Under the pieces are notes generated by a model. It searched no databases. It was not told the origin of the DNA and worked only from the letters and a program-made list of their open reading frames with translations. 64,000 nt of DNA from Prevotella sp. (lineage in GTDB: Bacteria; Bacteroidota; Bacteroidia; Bacteroidales; Bacteroidaceae): positions 1 through 64,000 of the forward strand of contig SUYH01000010.1 of the NCBI GenBank assembly GCA_015060535.1, read 5' to 3'. Of the stretch, positions 33,288-42,917 are shown piece after piece. The translations under genes were made by a program, and so were the position numbers. Positions within the stretch are counted from its first letter, which is position 1; each line of letters opens with the position of its first letter.

Positions 33288-34241
33288 TTACTTGTTGTAT
33301 TTCTTAAGCAGACCCTTGACCAACTTGCCATACTCCTTGATGACGTCGTCAGGCCAGGGTCCCGTAGCAGTAGCCCTGGGGAGCAGCATCGAACACGACT
33401 CGTTCTTGTCGCTGATACTCCAGCATACCCAGCTGACGCCCAGGCGCTCGCACATCTGAATCCACTTCTCCTCGCTCACGGGGTCAATCTTACCGTCGCC
33501 GGAAGCCTCGGTGGCACCACTCTCCGAGATGAATACGGGGATGCCTTTCTTGACGGCTGCCTCTGTGCGCTCGCGCAGGTAGTCGCCATGGGTCGCGGCA
33601 TAGAAGTGGACGGTATACATCACGTTCTGAACACCCTCCAGTGGACTCTCAGCCACCAGGTGGATGTCTTGATCCCAGTGGGGACAGCCCACCAGCACGA
33701 TGTTGTCGGCATCATACTTGCGGATTTCGCCAATCACCTCATAGGCGTATTTCTTCAGGTCGGCCCAGCTGTCCTCCACGGGCTCGTTGTAAATCTCGTA
33801 GATGATGTGGGGATACTTGCCGTATTTCTTGGCCATGCGACCAAAGAACGCTTTGGCTTCCTCTGTCTTCAGGAAGTGGGAGTGCCAGTCGATGATGACA
33901 TAGACATTCTGCTTGATAGCACTCTCGATGACGGGAGTCATGCATTGCATGGCGAAGTCGGGGTTCTCCAGATAGTTGTCCTCGATGAGGATACCCATGG
34001 CGGCACGCACCACGCTGGCGTTCCAGTCTTGCTTCAGCGTCTGCACCACCTTCTTATTATAGAATCGTGGCCATAGGTTATGCCAGCCCAGGCTGACACC
34101 TCGCAGGATGACGGGATTGCCCTGCTGGTCGCAGAGTTGGGCACCACGGACTTGCAGCTGTCCGTATTTCTTCACGGGGTCTTGCGCCTGCATATTCAAA
34201 GCAAACAGGCAAGAGAGCATAATAGTTAGTAGCTTTTTCAT
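33288..34241 (-). CDS. Glycoside hydrolase family 5 (endoglucanase-like)
   Basis: This 317-residue exported enzyme has a signal peptide cut near residue 19. GH5 signatures include VRAAMGIL, VIIDWHSH, the acid/base Glu in IYEIYNEPV and the nucleophile Glu in VFISESGA. The sequence type points to GH5 subfamily 2 endo-beta-1,4-glucanases. It should cleave cellulose or mixed-linkage glucan in the periplasm or outside. No SusC/SusD or other glycan genes flank it, so it is not in a classical utilisation locus. It precedes dnaG and probably shares its transcript. Confidence 0.9.
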   Translation of the reverse strand: MKKLLTIMLSCLFALNMQAQDPVKKYGQLQVRGAQLCDQQGNPVILRGVSLGWHNLWPRFYNKKVVQTLKQDWNASVVRAAMGILIEDNYLENPDFAMQCMTPVIESAIKQNVYVIIDWHSHFLKTEEAKAFFGRMAKKYGKYPHIIYEIYNEPVEDSWADLKKYAYEVIGEIRKYDADNIVLVGCPHWDQDIHLVAESPLEGVQNVMYTVHFYAATHGDYLRERTEAAVKKGIPVFISESGATEASGDGKIDPVSEEKWIQMCERLGVSWVCWSISDKNESCSMLLPRATATGPWPDDVIKEYGKLVKGLLKKYNK

Positions 34242-34252
34242 TTTGGTCTATA

Positions 34253-34302
34253 TATTTTTTTTACTTTTTTACCTTTTTACTTTTTTACCTTTTTACCTTT
34301 AA
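34253..34302. repeat. Short-period poly-T/ACC repeat
   Basis: Units of TTTTTAC or TTTTTACC are repeated about six times between the GH5 and cdsA genes and run into the cdsA stop. Nothing else is seen in this gap. Confidence 0.7.
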
Positions 34303-35147
34303 AACAGCGATAGCGTATAGAGATAGACGACGGCTGCCGGAATGGCCATCAGCGAAGAGTCAAAGCGGTCCAGCATGCCTCCGTGACCAGGCAGGATGTT
34401 GCCTGAGTCCTTGATGCCTAAGGTGCGCTTGAACAGACTTTCCACCAGGTCGCCCCACGTGCCGAAGATGACAACGACAAGTCCCAGTCCGAGCCATTCC
34501 AGACTGTTGAGCATCCTGCCGTCCAGGAAATAGCTGATGGCATAGGCGGCTAACAACACGAACACGGCACCGCCAATCGAACCTTCCCACGACTTGCCCG
34601 GGCTGATGCGGGGGAACAGCTTATGGCGACCCAGCAGCGAGCCCACACAGTAGGCTCCTGAGTCGTTCACCCACAGGAAGATGAATATCGACAAGGGCAG
34701 GAGCGTGTTAAACGTCACCACACCATTGGTCGTAGCCGTGAAAGCCAGCACGTTCAGCAGCGAGAAGGGTAGGGCGATATACATCTGCGAGAGCATGGTG
34801 TAGGCCCAGTCTTGAATGGGGTCAGCCTGCTTCAGGTACAGTTCGGCAATCATCAGGTAGATAATGGTCACCAGATAGGGGATGAACACCACGCTCTTGG
34901 CTGCTCCGCCATACAGGTCGCTACAGAAATAGGTCATGGCGAAGAAGAAATAGACACCCGCTACCGTACAGATAAAGCGGTTCACGGTGACGTTCTCCCG
35001 TTCGTTGACCAGTCCGGTAAACTCCCAGACACTCAGTCCGGTCACGATGCTAAACAGCAGGACCATCGTCTCTGGTCTCAGGAACGAGGCTACGATGGCT
35101 GCTACGAAAATGACACCCGTAATGGTGCGCACGATGAAGTTGTTCAT
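34299..35147 (-). CDS. cdsA: Phosphatidate cytidylyltransferase CdsA
   Basis: This 282-residue protein has seven or eight transmembrane segments. The family signature is near the C-terminus (FGTWGDLVESLFKRTLGIKD, then LPGHGGMLDRFDS). It makes CDP-diacylglycerol for phospholipid synthesis, the precursor of the substrate used by Cls. It follows ftsH after 11 bases; rsfS-ftsH-cdsA is a common Bacteroidota order. The catalytic motif is intact. Confidence 0.93.
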   Translation of the reverse strand: MNNFIVRTITGVIFVAAIVASFLRPETMVLLFSIVTGLSVWEFTGLVNERENVTVNRFICTVAGVYFFFAMTYFCSDLYGGAAKSVVFIPYLVTIIYLMIAELYLKQADPIQDWAYTMLSQMYIALPFSLLNVLAFTATTNGVVTFNTLLPLSIFIFLWVNDSGAYCVGSLLGRHKLFPRISPGKSWEGSIGGAVFVLLAAYAISYFLDGRMLNSLEWLGLGLVVVIFGTWGDLVESLFKRTLGIKDSGNILPGHGGMLDRFDSSLMAIPAAVVYLYTLSLF

Positions 35148-35158
35148 ATCGTTTGGTT

Positions 35159-37222
35159 TTAGTTATTGTCTGCATCTGCAGGGGCCTCGGGGGCATCCTC
35201 CTCCTTGGCAGGGGCCTCTAGTGCTTTGGCCTCAGCCTCCAGTTCCTTGGCACGGCGCTCTGCCATCGCTTCAGCCTCGGCACGCTGCTGTGCCTCGATC
35301 AGCTCCTCAGCACGGCTGGTCCAGGGACGCTTGCCGAAGATCTTTTCCACGTCGTCGGCGAAAATGACCTCGCGCTCCACCAGGAGCTGAGCCAACTGGG
35401 CGTGACCTTCCTTGTGCTCTGTCAGTATCTGCTTAGCACGCTCGTACTGCTCGTTGACCATCTTCAGCACCTCGTCGTCCATGATCTTGGCTGTGGTCTC
35501 TGAGTAGGGACGCTGGAAGCTATATTCATTATTATTATAGTAGCACAGATTAGGCAGTTTGTCCGACATACCCGCATAGGCCACCATGCCGTAGGCCTGC
35601 TTCGTGGTACGCTCGAGGTCATTCATCGCACCTGTTGATATGCTGCCGATAAACAGCTCCTCGGCAGCGCGACCACCCAACAGTGAGCACATCTCGTCGA
35701 GCATGGCTTGCTTGGTCTGCAGCACACGCTCCTCGGGCAGATACCAGGCGGCACCCAAGGCGCGTCCGCGAGGTACAATGCTTACCTTCACCAGTGGGTC
35801 GGCAAACTCAGTGAACCATGATATGGTGGCGTGACCAGCCTCATGGATAGCGATGGAGCGCTTCTCCTGATCGGTCATGACCTTCGTCTTCTTCTCCAGT
35901 CCGCCGATGATGCGGTCAACGGCATCGAGGAAGTCCTGCTTACCCACCTTGTCGCTATTATGACGGGCAGCTATCAGGGCAGCCTCGTTGCAGACATTGG
36001 CAATGTCGGCACCCGAGAAACCTGGTGTCTGGCGAGCCAGGAACTCGATATCCAGATTCTCGTCCAGCTTCAGGGGCTTCAGGTGTACCTTGAATACCTC
36101 CAAGCGCTCGTTCAGGTCGGGCAGGTCGACATGGATCTGACGGTCAAAACGGCCTGCGCGCATCAAGGCTGAGTCCAGCATGTCGGCACGGTTGGTGGCA
36201 GCCAGCGTGATGATACCGCTATTGGTGCCAAAGCCGTCCATCTCCGTCAGCAGGGCGTTCAGCGTGTTCTCGCGCTCGTCGTTGCCACCCATGGCGGGAT
36301 TCTTCGAACGGGCACGCCCTACGGCGTCTATCTCGTCGATGAAGATGATACATGGTGCCTTCTGCTTGGCCTTTTCAAAGAGGTCGCGCACACGCGATGC
36401 ACCCACACCCACAAACATCTCTACAAAGTCAGAACCGGACATCGAGAAGAAGGGCACGCCAGCCTCGCCGGCTACCGCCTTGGCCAGCAGCGTCTTACCC
36501 GTTCCCGGAGGACCTACCAGCAGGGCGCCCTTGGGTATCTTACCACCCAGGTTGGTATATTTCTGCGGATTCTTCAGGAAGTCTACAATCTCCTGCATCT
36601 CCTGCTTGGCACCAGCCTGTCCGGCAACGTCCTTGAAGGTGATGCCCAGGTCGCCGCCCTTCTCATACATCTGGGCTTTCGACTTGCCTACGCTGAAGAT
36701 GCCGCCACCGCCGCCCATGCCTGCACCACCGCCCATACGGCGCATGATGAACATCCAAACGAAGATGATACCGGCAAAGAACAGAATGTTCATCAGCAGC
36801 GAATTGAAGAAGTCGTTCTCCTTCGAGTTGTCATATTGGAACTTGCCCGAGAATTTCTTTTCCTCACGGGCTTTGTTGATGAACTGCTCTACCTGGTCTA
36901 CCGAACCGATGGCTACCGTCACGGTGGGCGACTTGCCGGTCTGCTGAACACCCTGATGGAACACATCGCGGATGTGCTCTGGTTTCACATACATCTCCAG
37001 ACTGCTCTGGTACTTGTTGACCACAATCTTGTCGGCATAGCCTTTCATCACCATCACCTTGAAGTCGGAGTAGCTCGTCTCTGTCTTCACGCTCGATGAG
37101 TCTCTTCCTGATGTGATATACAGGAAGGCCAGCAACATGATGACGATACCGTAGATCCAATTCATATTGAATCGCGGCATGTTCATCTGCGGATTCTTAT
37201 TATTCTGTTGTTTGTTCTCCAT
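35159..37222 (-). CDS. ftsH: ATP-dependent zinc metalloprotease FtsH
   Basis: This 687-residue membrane protease has two N-terminal transmembrane segments around a periplasmic domain. The AAA+ domain has Walker A GPPGTGKT and [11 protein letters not shown], and the zinc site HEAGH is followed by the M41 peptidase region. The C-terminal 60 residues are Ala/Glu-rich and probably disordered. It degrades misfolded membrane proteins and selected regulators. It begins one base after rsfS, so both are translated from one mRNA. Confidence 0.96.
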   Translation of the reverse strand: MENKQQNNKNPQMNMPRFNMNWIYGIVIMLLAFLYITSGRDSSSVKTETSYSDFKVMVMKGYADKIVVNKYQSSLEMYVKPEHIRDVFHQGVQQTGKSPTVTVAIGSVDQVEQFINKAREEKKFSGKFQYDNSKENDFFNSLLMNILFFAGIIFVWMFIMRRMGGGAGMGGGGGIFSVGKSKAQMYEKGGDLGITFKDVAGQAGAKQEMQEIVDFLKNPQKYTNLGGKIPKGALLVGPPGTGKTLLAKAVAGEAGVPFFSMSGSDFVEMFVGVGASRVRDLFEKAKQKAPCIIFIDEIDAVGRARSKNPAMGGNDERENTLNALLTEMDGFGTNSGIITLAATNRADMLDSALMRAGRFDRQIHVDLPDLNERLEVFKVHLKPLKLDENLDIEFLARQTPGFSGADIANVCNEAALIAARHNSDKVGKQDFLDAVDRIIGGLEKKTKVMTDQEKRSIAIHEAGHATISWFTEFADPLVKVSIVPRGRALGAAWYLPEERVLQTKQAMLDEMCSLLGGRAAEELFIGSISTGAMNDLERTTKQAYGMVAYAGMSDKLPNLCYYNNNEYSFQRPYSETTAKIMDDEVLKMVNEQYERAKQILTEHKEGHAQLAQLLVEREVIFADDVEKIFGKRPWTSRAEELIEAQQRAEAEAMAERRAKELEAEAKALEAPAKEEDAPEAPADADNN

Positions 37223-37223
37223 C

Positions 37224-37583
37224 TTAGTCTAAATTGGGGATATGGGTTAGTTCAGCATCGTCCCACAGATGCTCCAGATCGTAATATTCGCGAACGTCAG
37301 GCAGAAAAACGTGTACCAGCACGTCGCCATAGTCCATAGCAACCCATTGTGCATTCTCCAGTCCGGCTACCCGCTCGGGTTTCTCGTTCAGCTCCTTGCG
37401 GGCGAAATCACCTATCGATTCGGTGATGGCCTCCACCTGAGCAGGCGATGAGCCCTGGCAGATGATGAAGTAGTTGCATATCGCTCCATCAATGCCTTTC
37501 AGGTCGGCTATGACGATGTTCGCTCCCTTTTTCTCTTGTATACCTCTTGTAATTGTATCTACGAGTGTTGTTGTTTGTTCCAT
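37224..37583 (-). CDS. rsfS: Ribosome silencing factor RsfS
   Basis: The product has 119 residues from ATG 37583, which fits the family start better than an upstream alternative lying in the promoter. It has the RsfS/Iojap core (NIVIADLKGIDGAICNYFII, SIGDFARKE, WVAMDYGDVLVHVF, YYDLEHLWDDA). It binds L14 of the large subunit and blocks subunit joining in starvation. It is the first gene of rsfS-ftsH-cdsA. The promoter ends eight bases before the ATG, so the mRNA leader must be very short. Confidence 0.92.
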   Translation of the reverse strand: MEQTTTLVDTITRGIQEKKGANIVIADLKGIDGAICNYFIICQGSSPAQVEAITESIGDFARKELNEKPERVAGLENAQWVAMDYGDVLVHVFLPDVREYYDLEHLWDDAELTHIPNLD

Positions 37584-37591
37584 AATGAATG

Positions 37592-37622
37592 CAAAGATAC
37601 ATGATTCTATTGACAAAACAAC
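37592..37622 (-). promoter_or_regulatory. Promoter of rsfS-ftsH-cdsA
   Basis: Minus-strand GTTG (37619-37622), 19 bases, then TATCTTTG (37592-37599). Only eight bases separate the box from the start codon. Confidence 0.6.
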
Positions 37623-37670
37623 GCTCCACGCACTTTTTTTGCTTTTTTTTATAAAAAAACTACGATTTTT

Positions 37671-37701
37671 TTTGGAGATTCAGAAAAAAGCAGTACCTTT
37701 G
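37671..37701 (+). promoter_or_regulatory. Promoter of tRNA-Gln
   Basis: TTTG (37671-37674), 19 bases, then TACCTTTG (37694-37701), 31 bases before the mature tRNA. Confidence 0.75.
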
Positions 37702-37732
37702 CACTCGCATTTCGAGAGAGGTGCCCGAAAAT

Positions 37733-37803
37733 TGGGGTATGGTGTAATGGTAACACTGCAGATTCTGGTCCTGCCTTTCCTGGTTCGAGTCCGGGTACCC
37801 CAA
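37733..37803 (+). tRNA. tRNA-Gln (anticodon CTG)
   Basis: The 7-bp acceptor stem TGGGGTA/TACCCCA, the D arm GTGTAATGGTAACAC, the anticodon loop TTCTGGT and the T arm CCTGGTTCGAGTCCGGG form a cloverleaf. The anticodon CTG reads CAG. The last pair of the anticodon stem next to the loop is A-C rather than Watson-Crick. CCA is not encoded. It stands alone with its own promoter and terminator. Confidence 0.93.
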
Positions 37804-37809
37804 CAAAGA

Positions 37810-37841
37810 AACCGCTAAGCATCAACTTAGCGGTTTTCTTT
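37810..37841 (+). terminator. Terminator of tRNA-Gln
   Basis: AACCGCTAAG (37810-37819) and CTTAGCGGTT (37826-37835) form a perfect 10-bp stem with a 6-base loop, followed by TTCTTT. Confidence 0.88.
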
Positions 37842-37863
37842 ATCTCTCATCGTTTTTCACTTT

Positions 37864-38538
37864 TCACTTTTCACTCCTATATATAAAATAGGTGCCTCCG
37901 TCGCTCTGGGCATATTTCCTGAGTAGCGTCTGGATGTACTCAGCGTTCGCTTTGACGTGTTGCTCATTGCCGTCGTATCCGTTGATGAGCACTACCAGAT
38001 GGCGCGTTTCCAGACAGATCTTTGTTCGCTCGTTGTCGCTGGTGGGCGTGCCAACGCCGCCTTTCGAGTCGCGATAGACGGGCAGTCCTGCTATGTTGAT
38101 GATGCCACGTCCTATTCCCTCGTAAGGTTCACCATCACGACCCACGCCCAGCGTCAGCGTGTCTCCCTCGAACTTGTCGGCATCGAATCCGCCAATGCTG
38201 TAGCCATAGGCTATCGAGGCCAGATTCACCAGGTCGACCAGAGTGTCGCGCTGGAAAAGTTCCTTGCCCTGCAGCATACGGCGTATCAGTGCCTCTGAAG
38301 CCGGACGGTATCTCGACGGGTCTTTGCCGCATGCGCGGTACACCCTTCGCGTTGCTGCTATGCTACTGATTTCCTTCAGCGACTCGGTCGTCAACTCGCT
38401 CCTGAATCGCTCGCCCAAGGCTCCTATCTCCTTCCAAAGTACTTCGCAGTAGGGCGTGTTGACCACTTCTGCCTCTACGCAGGCCCCCACGAACTCAGGG
38501 CATACCTGCTCTATCTCTTCAGATACGATTACTTTCAT
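37864..38538 (-). CDS. B3/B4 tRNA-binding domain protein
   Basis: The product has 224 residues from ATG 38538; upstream codons do not look like the family. The pattern (CGKDPSRYRPASEALIRRML, LVDLVNLASI, then NIAGLPVYRDSKGG) is that of the B3/B4 domain otherwise found in phenylalanyl-tRNA synthetase beta chain. Stand-alone forms may edit mischarged tRNA or bind tRNA. The last codons (SEK and stop) are made of the short GTGAAAA-type repeat seen elsewhere between genes. It ends facing the tRNA-Gln terminator. Confidence 0.8.
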   Translation of the reverse strand: MKVIVSEEIEQVCPEFVGACVEAEVVNTPYCEVLWKEIGALGERFRSELTTESLKEISSIAATRRVYRACGKDPSRYRPASEALIRRMLQGKELFQRDTLVDLVNLASIAYGYSIGGFDADKFEGDTLTLGVGRDGEPYEGIGRGIINIAGLPVYRDSKGGVGTPTSDNERTKICLETRHLVVLINGYDGNEQHVKANAEYIQTLLRKYAQSDGGTYFIYRSEK

Positions 38539-38569
38539 GTCGGCGATAGGAGGGTAGTGCGGCTGATGA

Positions 38570-40360
38570 CTAGTCGCGATTCTCAGCGTCGATGGCTTTG
38601 ATCTTTTCGCGCACAAGCTGTACTTCGTCCTTCAGCTTCTGTACCTTACGGTTCATCTCGTCGATGAGCGAGTTGCCCTTCTTAGAGGCGGCATTGAGGA
38701 AGCCGAGGTTGTTTTCGTAAGTCTGTACCTCGCTCTTCAGCTGCTCGTACTGGCGCATCAGACGGGCGCGCTCGTTGTCGAGGGCATTATCGCCACGCTC
38801 AGCCACCTGGCGAAGGTTGTCCTTGAATTTCGAGAGACGACGCTTGGCCACGCTGATATTCAGGTCCTTATAGAGCTTGTCGAGCACGGCATGATATTCT
38901 TCGTAGAGCTTGTCCTTTTCCTTGAAAGGCACGTGACCAATAGACTGGTATTCCTCAACCAGCTTCTGTACACGCTCCTGCAAATTCTCGCCAGCCTCTT
39001 CAGCGGCAGCTTTCAGTTGGCTGATGATGTCACGCTTCTTCTCCAGGTTCTTATATTCCTCGCCACGGGTGTCGCCACCGGCGGCATTGCGGGCTTCGAA
39101 GAACTTATTGCATGCACCGAGGAACTCTTCCCATAGCTGGTCGCCCAGCTTCTTGGGTACGGTACCGATGGTCTTCCACTCCTTCTGCAGGCCGATGAGC
39201 TTGTCGCCTGTCGATTTCCAGTCGGTAGAGTCTTGCAGGGCCTTGGCTTTCTCGATGAGGGCACGCTTCTTGTCGGCATTCTCCTTGAAGGTGTCCTTCA
39301 GTCCACGGAAGAACTGAGCCTTGCGTGAGAAGAAGTCGTCGCAGGCGCTGCGGAAGCGCTCGAATATCTTGACATTCATCTTCTGCGGGGCGAAACCGAT
39401 GGTCTTCCACTCCGCCTGGATGTCGATGATCTGCTTGGTATGACGCTCCCAGTCGCCGGTACCCTTGTTCTCTTCGGCAGCAATGGCCTCTACCTGCTCA
39501 CAGAGCTTGGTCTTACGCTCCAGATTCTCTTCCTCCTTGGCACGCACGGCCTCGAAGTGCTGCTGGTGGCGCTTATTGATGACGGTAGAAGCAGCCTTGA
39601 AGCGCTGCCATATCTCTTCGCGTAGCTCCTTATTGACTGGACCTGTCTCGCGATACTCCTGATGCAACTTCTGCAACTGGTGGAAAGCGCTGATGGCATC
39701 GGGCTCGTCGGCCAGTTTCTCGGCAGCCTCGCAGAGCTTCTTCTTCAGCTCAAGATTCTTCTTGAAGTCGTACTCACGGGCCTCGCTGTTGAGTTTCAGC
39801 AGGTCGTAGAACTGCTCCACGTAGAGCTGGTAGTTGCGCCAAAGCTCGTTAGCACGCTCGGCTGGAACGTTCTTGATTTCCTTCCACTCGTCCTGGAGCG
39901 CCTTGAAATCCTTATATGACTTGTTAGCTTCCTCGGGTGAGGTCACCATAGCCTTGATCTTCTCAATGATGTCGAGCTTCTTCTGCAGGTTCTCCTGCTT
40001 TTCTTGCTCCTGCTCCTTGAACAGCTTCTGGCGTTTCTCCTTGATGATGCCCATCTCGGCTTTGAAAGCCTCTTCCTCGGGCGAGGGCTTGGGCTGATAC
40101 TGCTCAGGATCGCCACCGCCGTCGGTGTATTCCTTGAATTCGGCCTCGCGTTCAGCCAGGTGCATCTTGTAGAATACCGTCTTCAGGTAGTCTACCTCGT
40201 CCTTCTGCGGAGCCTCGTCACTATGGGCGATCTCCTGTACACGCTCGAGCACCTCTTTCTTGGTTTGATACTGCTTACGCTCGGTTTCCACTACGTTTTG
40301 TTCAACGCTCTGTTCAACGTTCTGCTCCTCAATAGGAGCCTTTTCTTGAGAGTCCATCAT
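38570..40360 (-). CDS. DUF349 domain protein
   Basis: This 596-residue, highly charged and almost wholly helical protein has an acidic N-terminus and at least four to five DUF349 repeats with the hallmark LQDEWKEI, LQKLHQEY, IQAEWKTIG and LQKEWKTIG pattern and a W at a fixed place. The C-terminal 60 residues look like a coiled coil. The family is cytoplasmic and widely conserved in Bacteroidota; its molecular role is unknown. It is 31 bases upstream of the B3/4 gene, so probably co-transcribed. Confidence 0.85.
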   Translation of the reverse strand: MMDSQEKAPIEEQNVEQSVEQNVVETERKQYQTKKEVLERVQEIAHSDEAPQKDEVDYLKTVFYKMHLAEREAEFKEYTDGGGDPEQYQPKPSPEEEAFKAEMGIIKEKRQKLFKEQEQEKQENLQKKLDIIEKIKAMVTSPEEANKSYKDFKALQDEWKEIKNVPAERANELWRNYQLYVEQFYDLLKLNSEAREYDFKKNLELKKKLCEAAEKLADEPDAISAFHQLQKLHQEYRETGPVNKELREEIWQRFKAASTVINKRHQQHFEAVRAKEEENLERKTKLCEQVEAIAAEENKGTGDWERHTKQIIDIQAEWKTIGFAPQKMNVKIFERFRSACDDFFSRKAQFFRGLKDTFKENADKKRALIEKAKALQDSTDWKSTGDKLIGLQKEWKTIGTVPKKLGDQLWEEFLGACNKFFEARNAAGGDTRGEEYKNLEKKRDIISQLKAAAEEAGENLQERVQKLVEEYQSIGHVPFKEKDKLYEEYHAVLDKLYKDLNISVAKRRLSKFKDNLRQVAERGDNALDNERARLMRQYEQLKSEVQTYENNLGFLNAASKKGNSLIDEMNRKVQKLKDEVQLVREKIKAIDAENRD

Positions 40361-40461
40361 TTCTAAAGATTTTAGTTCATGAAATGGTTAGTATACACAA
40401 ATTAGGCCTCAAAATTAAGAAATAATTCTGAAACCGCCTAATTTTTTTTAAGAAATTTGCC

Positions 40462-41388
40462 TTAAATGAGTCGTTTGTGGCGGAAAACCAGCAAACAGAT
40501 GGCCGAAACAGCCACTGAGATCACGATAGCGGTGACGAATCCCATGGGGCTGGTCTCCATGCCGTTGACCAGGTTCATGCCGAAGAATGAAGCCACCAGC
40601 GTGGGCAACATCAGGATGATGGTCACCGAGGTCAGCGTACGCATAATGGTATTCATGTTGTTGTTGATAATCGACTGGTAGGTGTCCATCGTCGACTCCA
40701 GGATGTTGGAGTAGATGCTGGTTGTCTCGCGGGCCTGTGTCATCTCGATGTTGACGTCTTCGATGAGGTCGGCATCCAGTTCGTCGATCTGCAACTTGAA
40801 CTTCAGTTTCGACAGCAGCGTCTCGTTGCCTCGGATGGAAGTGTTGAAGTAGGTCAGCGAGTCCTGCAGACGCGATAGTCCTATCAGACTTTCGTTGTTC
40901 ACCTCGCGGTCCAGGTTGCGCTTGGCCTTGTCGATGAGCATCGAGATCTGCTTCAGACGCTTCAGGTACCAGACGGCTGATGAGAGGAACAGTCGGAAGA
41001 TCATGTCGACATAATCCGTAAAGCCCTCGCCGCGCTTCTGCTGGTAGCTGACGAAGTCGATCATCATGTTCGTCTCGTAATAGCAGACGGTGATGGTGAC
41101 GTCGCGCTTATGGATGATTCCTAAGGGTACGGTGGTGTAGGGGGTGCGCGAGCGAACCTCCTTGACATAGGGAATACGGAGAATGATGAGCATCCATCCG
41201 TCGTCGTACTCGTAACGCGCACGCTCGTCAGTATCGCTGATGTCGGAGAGGAAGTAGTCAGGAATCTGGTACTGCTCTTCCAACAGCTGCTGATCTTCTT
41301 CTGTCGGACACGTCACTTGTATCCAACAATTAGGCTGCCACTCATTGAGCTGGCTAAGCCCACCTTGGGTGTTCCAGAAAGTCTTCAT
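40462..41388 (-). CDS. corA: CorA-type magnesium/divalent cation transporter
   Basis: This 308-residue protein has a large N-terminal cytoplasmic domain, a long helix (about 130-230) and two C-terminal transmembrane helices with the signature GMN in FFGMNLVNGM. The C-terminus is basic (FRHKRLI). It should import Mg2+ as a pentamer. It is a single gene between the DUF349 gene and the divergent rmuC. Length is normal for CorA. Confidence 0.92.
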   Translation of the reverse strand: MKTFWNTQGGLSQLNEWQPNCWIQVTCPTEEDQQLLEEQYQIPDYFLSDISDTDERARYEYDDGWMLIILRIPYVKEVRSRTPYTTVPLGIIHKRDVTITVCYYETNMMIDFVSYQQKRGEGFTDYVDMIFRLFLSSAVWYLKRLKQISMLIDKAKRNLDREVNNESLIGLSRLQDSLTYFNTSIRGNETLLSKLKFKLQIDELDADLIEDVNIEMTQARETTSIYSNILESTMDTYQSIINNNMNTIMRTLTSVTIILMLPTLVASFFGMNLVNGMETSPMGFVTAIVISVAVSAICLLVFRHKRLI

Positions 41389-41645
41389 TGTGCTAATCCT
41401 TTTTCAGAATAAACGGTCTTAGCGGCAAAGGGATTAGCAGCCTTGCCACTTTTTATCCCCTGCCTTACGAATTGTAATTATCCGCCGGGTAGTCGTCCAT
41501 TTTAATGTTGCTATTTTGGTTATTCGGCTGCAAAATTAAGAAATTTCTTCTAATTGGCAAAGGTTTTGGCAATATTTTTTGTACCTCTGCACTTTTAGCG
41601 CGAAGGTACTATCACTCGGAAATGAAAAGAAAAGTTAACTTTCCT

Positions 41646-41676
41646 TTTGCATTTCTCTCGTTTTTTCGTACCTTTG
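41646..41676 (+). promoter_or_regulatory. Promoter of rmuC
   Basis: TTTG (41646-41649), 19 bases, then TACCTTTG (41669-41676). Only five bases separate the box from ATG 41682, so the transcript is probably leaderless or nearly so. Upstream of this (41389-41644) nothing else is supported. Confidence 0.75.
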
Positions 41677-41681
41677 TCGCC

Positions 41682-42917
41682 ATGATGATTGTATTGTATA
41701 TAATAATAGGTGTCGCAATAGGTGCTGTAGTGGTCTATCTGTTGATGAATCCGAAGGTGGGCAATCTGCGTGTAGAGCTGGCCCGCAAGGACACCGAGAT
41801 GACCATGATGACCCAGCAGCGCTCGGAGGAGGCGAAGCTGAGGGAACAGCAGTTCAACGAACAGCTGAAGACCACCAAGGAGCAGCTGCACGTGATGGCC
41901 CAGCAACTGATGGACGCCCAGGCTAAGCGACTGAAGGAAGAGAACACGGAGAGTATGGGCCATATCACCCAGCCGTTGAAGGATGCCATCAGCGAGATGC
42001 GCAAGGCCATCAGCGACAATACCAAGGACCATACGGAGCAGTCGGCATCGTTGCGCGAACAGCTGCGGCTGATGATGGAGTCGAATCGCCAGATTGGCGA
42101 GAAGGCCGAGTCGCTGGCTAACGTGCTGCGCCGCGACAACAAGGTGAGTGGCAATATGGGCGAGATTATCCTGGGCGACCTGCTGGCATCGCAGGGACTG
42201 ACCGAAGGCATCCACTACGAGGTGCAGGCCCGTCTGCGCGACGAACAAGGTCGTCCGCTGAAGAACGACGATACTGGTCGTGAGATGCAGCCCGACGTCA
42301 TCCTGCACTATCCGCAGGGACAGGACGTGGTGATCGACTCGAAGGTGTCGCTCGTGGCCTATCAGCGCTATGTCAATGCCGAGACCCCTGAGGAGAAGGA
42401 ACGTGCCCTGCAGGAGCATATCAAGTCGGTGCGCCAGCACGTGACGGAGCTGTCGCGCAAGGATTATTCGAAGTATATCAAACCACCCCGCGAGAGTGTC
42501 GACTTCGTCATTATGTTCGTGCCTTTCGAGTCGTCGCTACAGCTGGCATTGGTCAGCGACCCTACGCTGTGGCGTGATGCCTTCGAGCGTAAGGTGTTCA
42601 TCACGGGCGAGCAGAACCTGCTGGGTATCCTGCATATGATCCATCTGGCATGGGTGCAGAACCAGCAGGCCGAGAACCAGGAGAAGGTGTTTGGCATTGC
42701 CGAACAGCTGCTGGACCGTCTGGGCGACTTCATACAACGCTATAACAAGGTCGGCGAGCAGATAGACCAAGCCCGCAAGGCCTTCGACTACTCGACCAAC
42801 AAGCTGGTGGAGGGCCGACAGAGTGTGGTGCAGAAGGGACGCGAACTCGTGGACCTGGGCGCCAAGGAGAATCCTAACCGCCGTATACCCAAGGCAGAGA
42901 ATGGTTTACTTGAATGA
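41682..42917 (+). CDS. rmuC: DNA recombination protein RmuC
   Basis: The product has 411 residues. An N-terminal transmembrane helix (VLYIIIGVAIGAVVVYLLM) is followed by a long coiled coil (about 35-140) and the RmuC core (GNMGEIILGDLLASQGL, VIDSKVSLVAYQRY, VDFVIMFVPFE, FITGEQNLLGIL). RmuC limits inversion at repeats and may act as a nuclease-related factor. The start at 41682 is taken because longer frames cross the promoter. The 3' end overlaps the PPTase start by 17 bases. Confidence 0.9.
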   Translation: MMIVLYIIIGVAIGAVVVYLLMNPKVGNLRVELARKDTEMTMMTQQRSEEAKLREQQFNEQLKTTKEQLHVMAQQLMDAQAKRLKEENTESMGHITQPLKDAISEMRKAISDNTKDHTEQSASLREQLRLMMESNRQIGEKAESLANVLRRDNKVSGNMGEIILGDLLASQGLTEGIHYEVQARLRDEQGRPLKNDDTGREMQPDVILHYPQGQDVVIDSKVSLVAYQRYVNAETPEEKERALQEHIKSVRQHVTELSRKDYSKYIKPPRESVDFVIMFVPFESSLQLALVSDPTLWRDAFERKVFITGEQNLLGILHMIHLAWVQNQQAENQEKVFGIAEQLLDRLGDFIQRYNKVGEQIDQARKAFDYSTNKLVEGRQSVVQKGRELVDLGAKENPNRRIPKAENGLLE

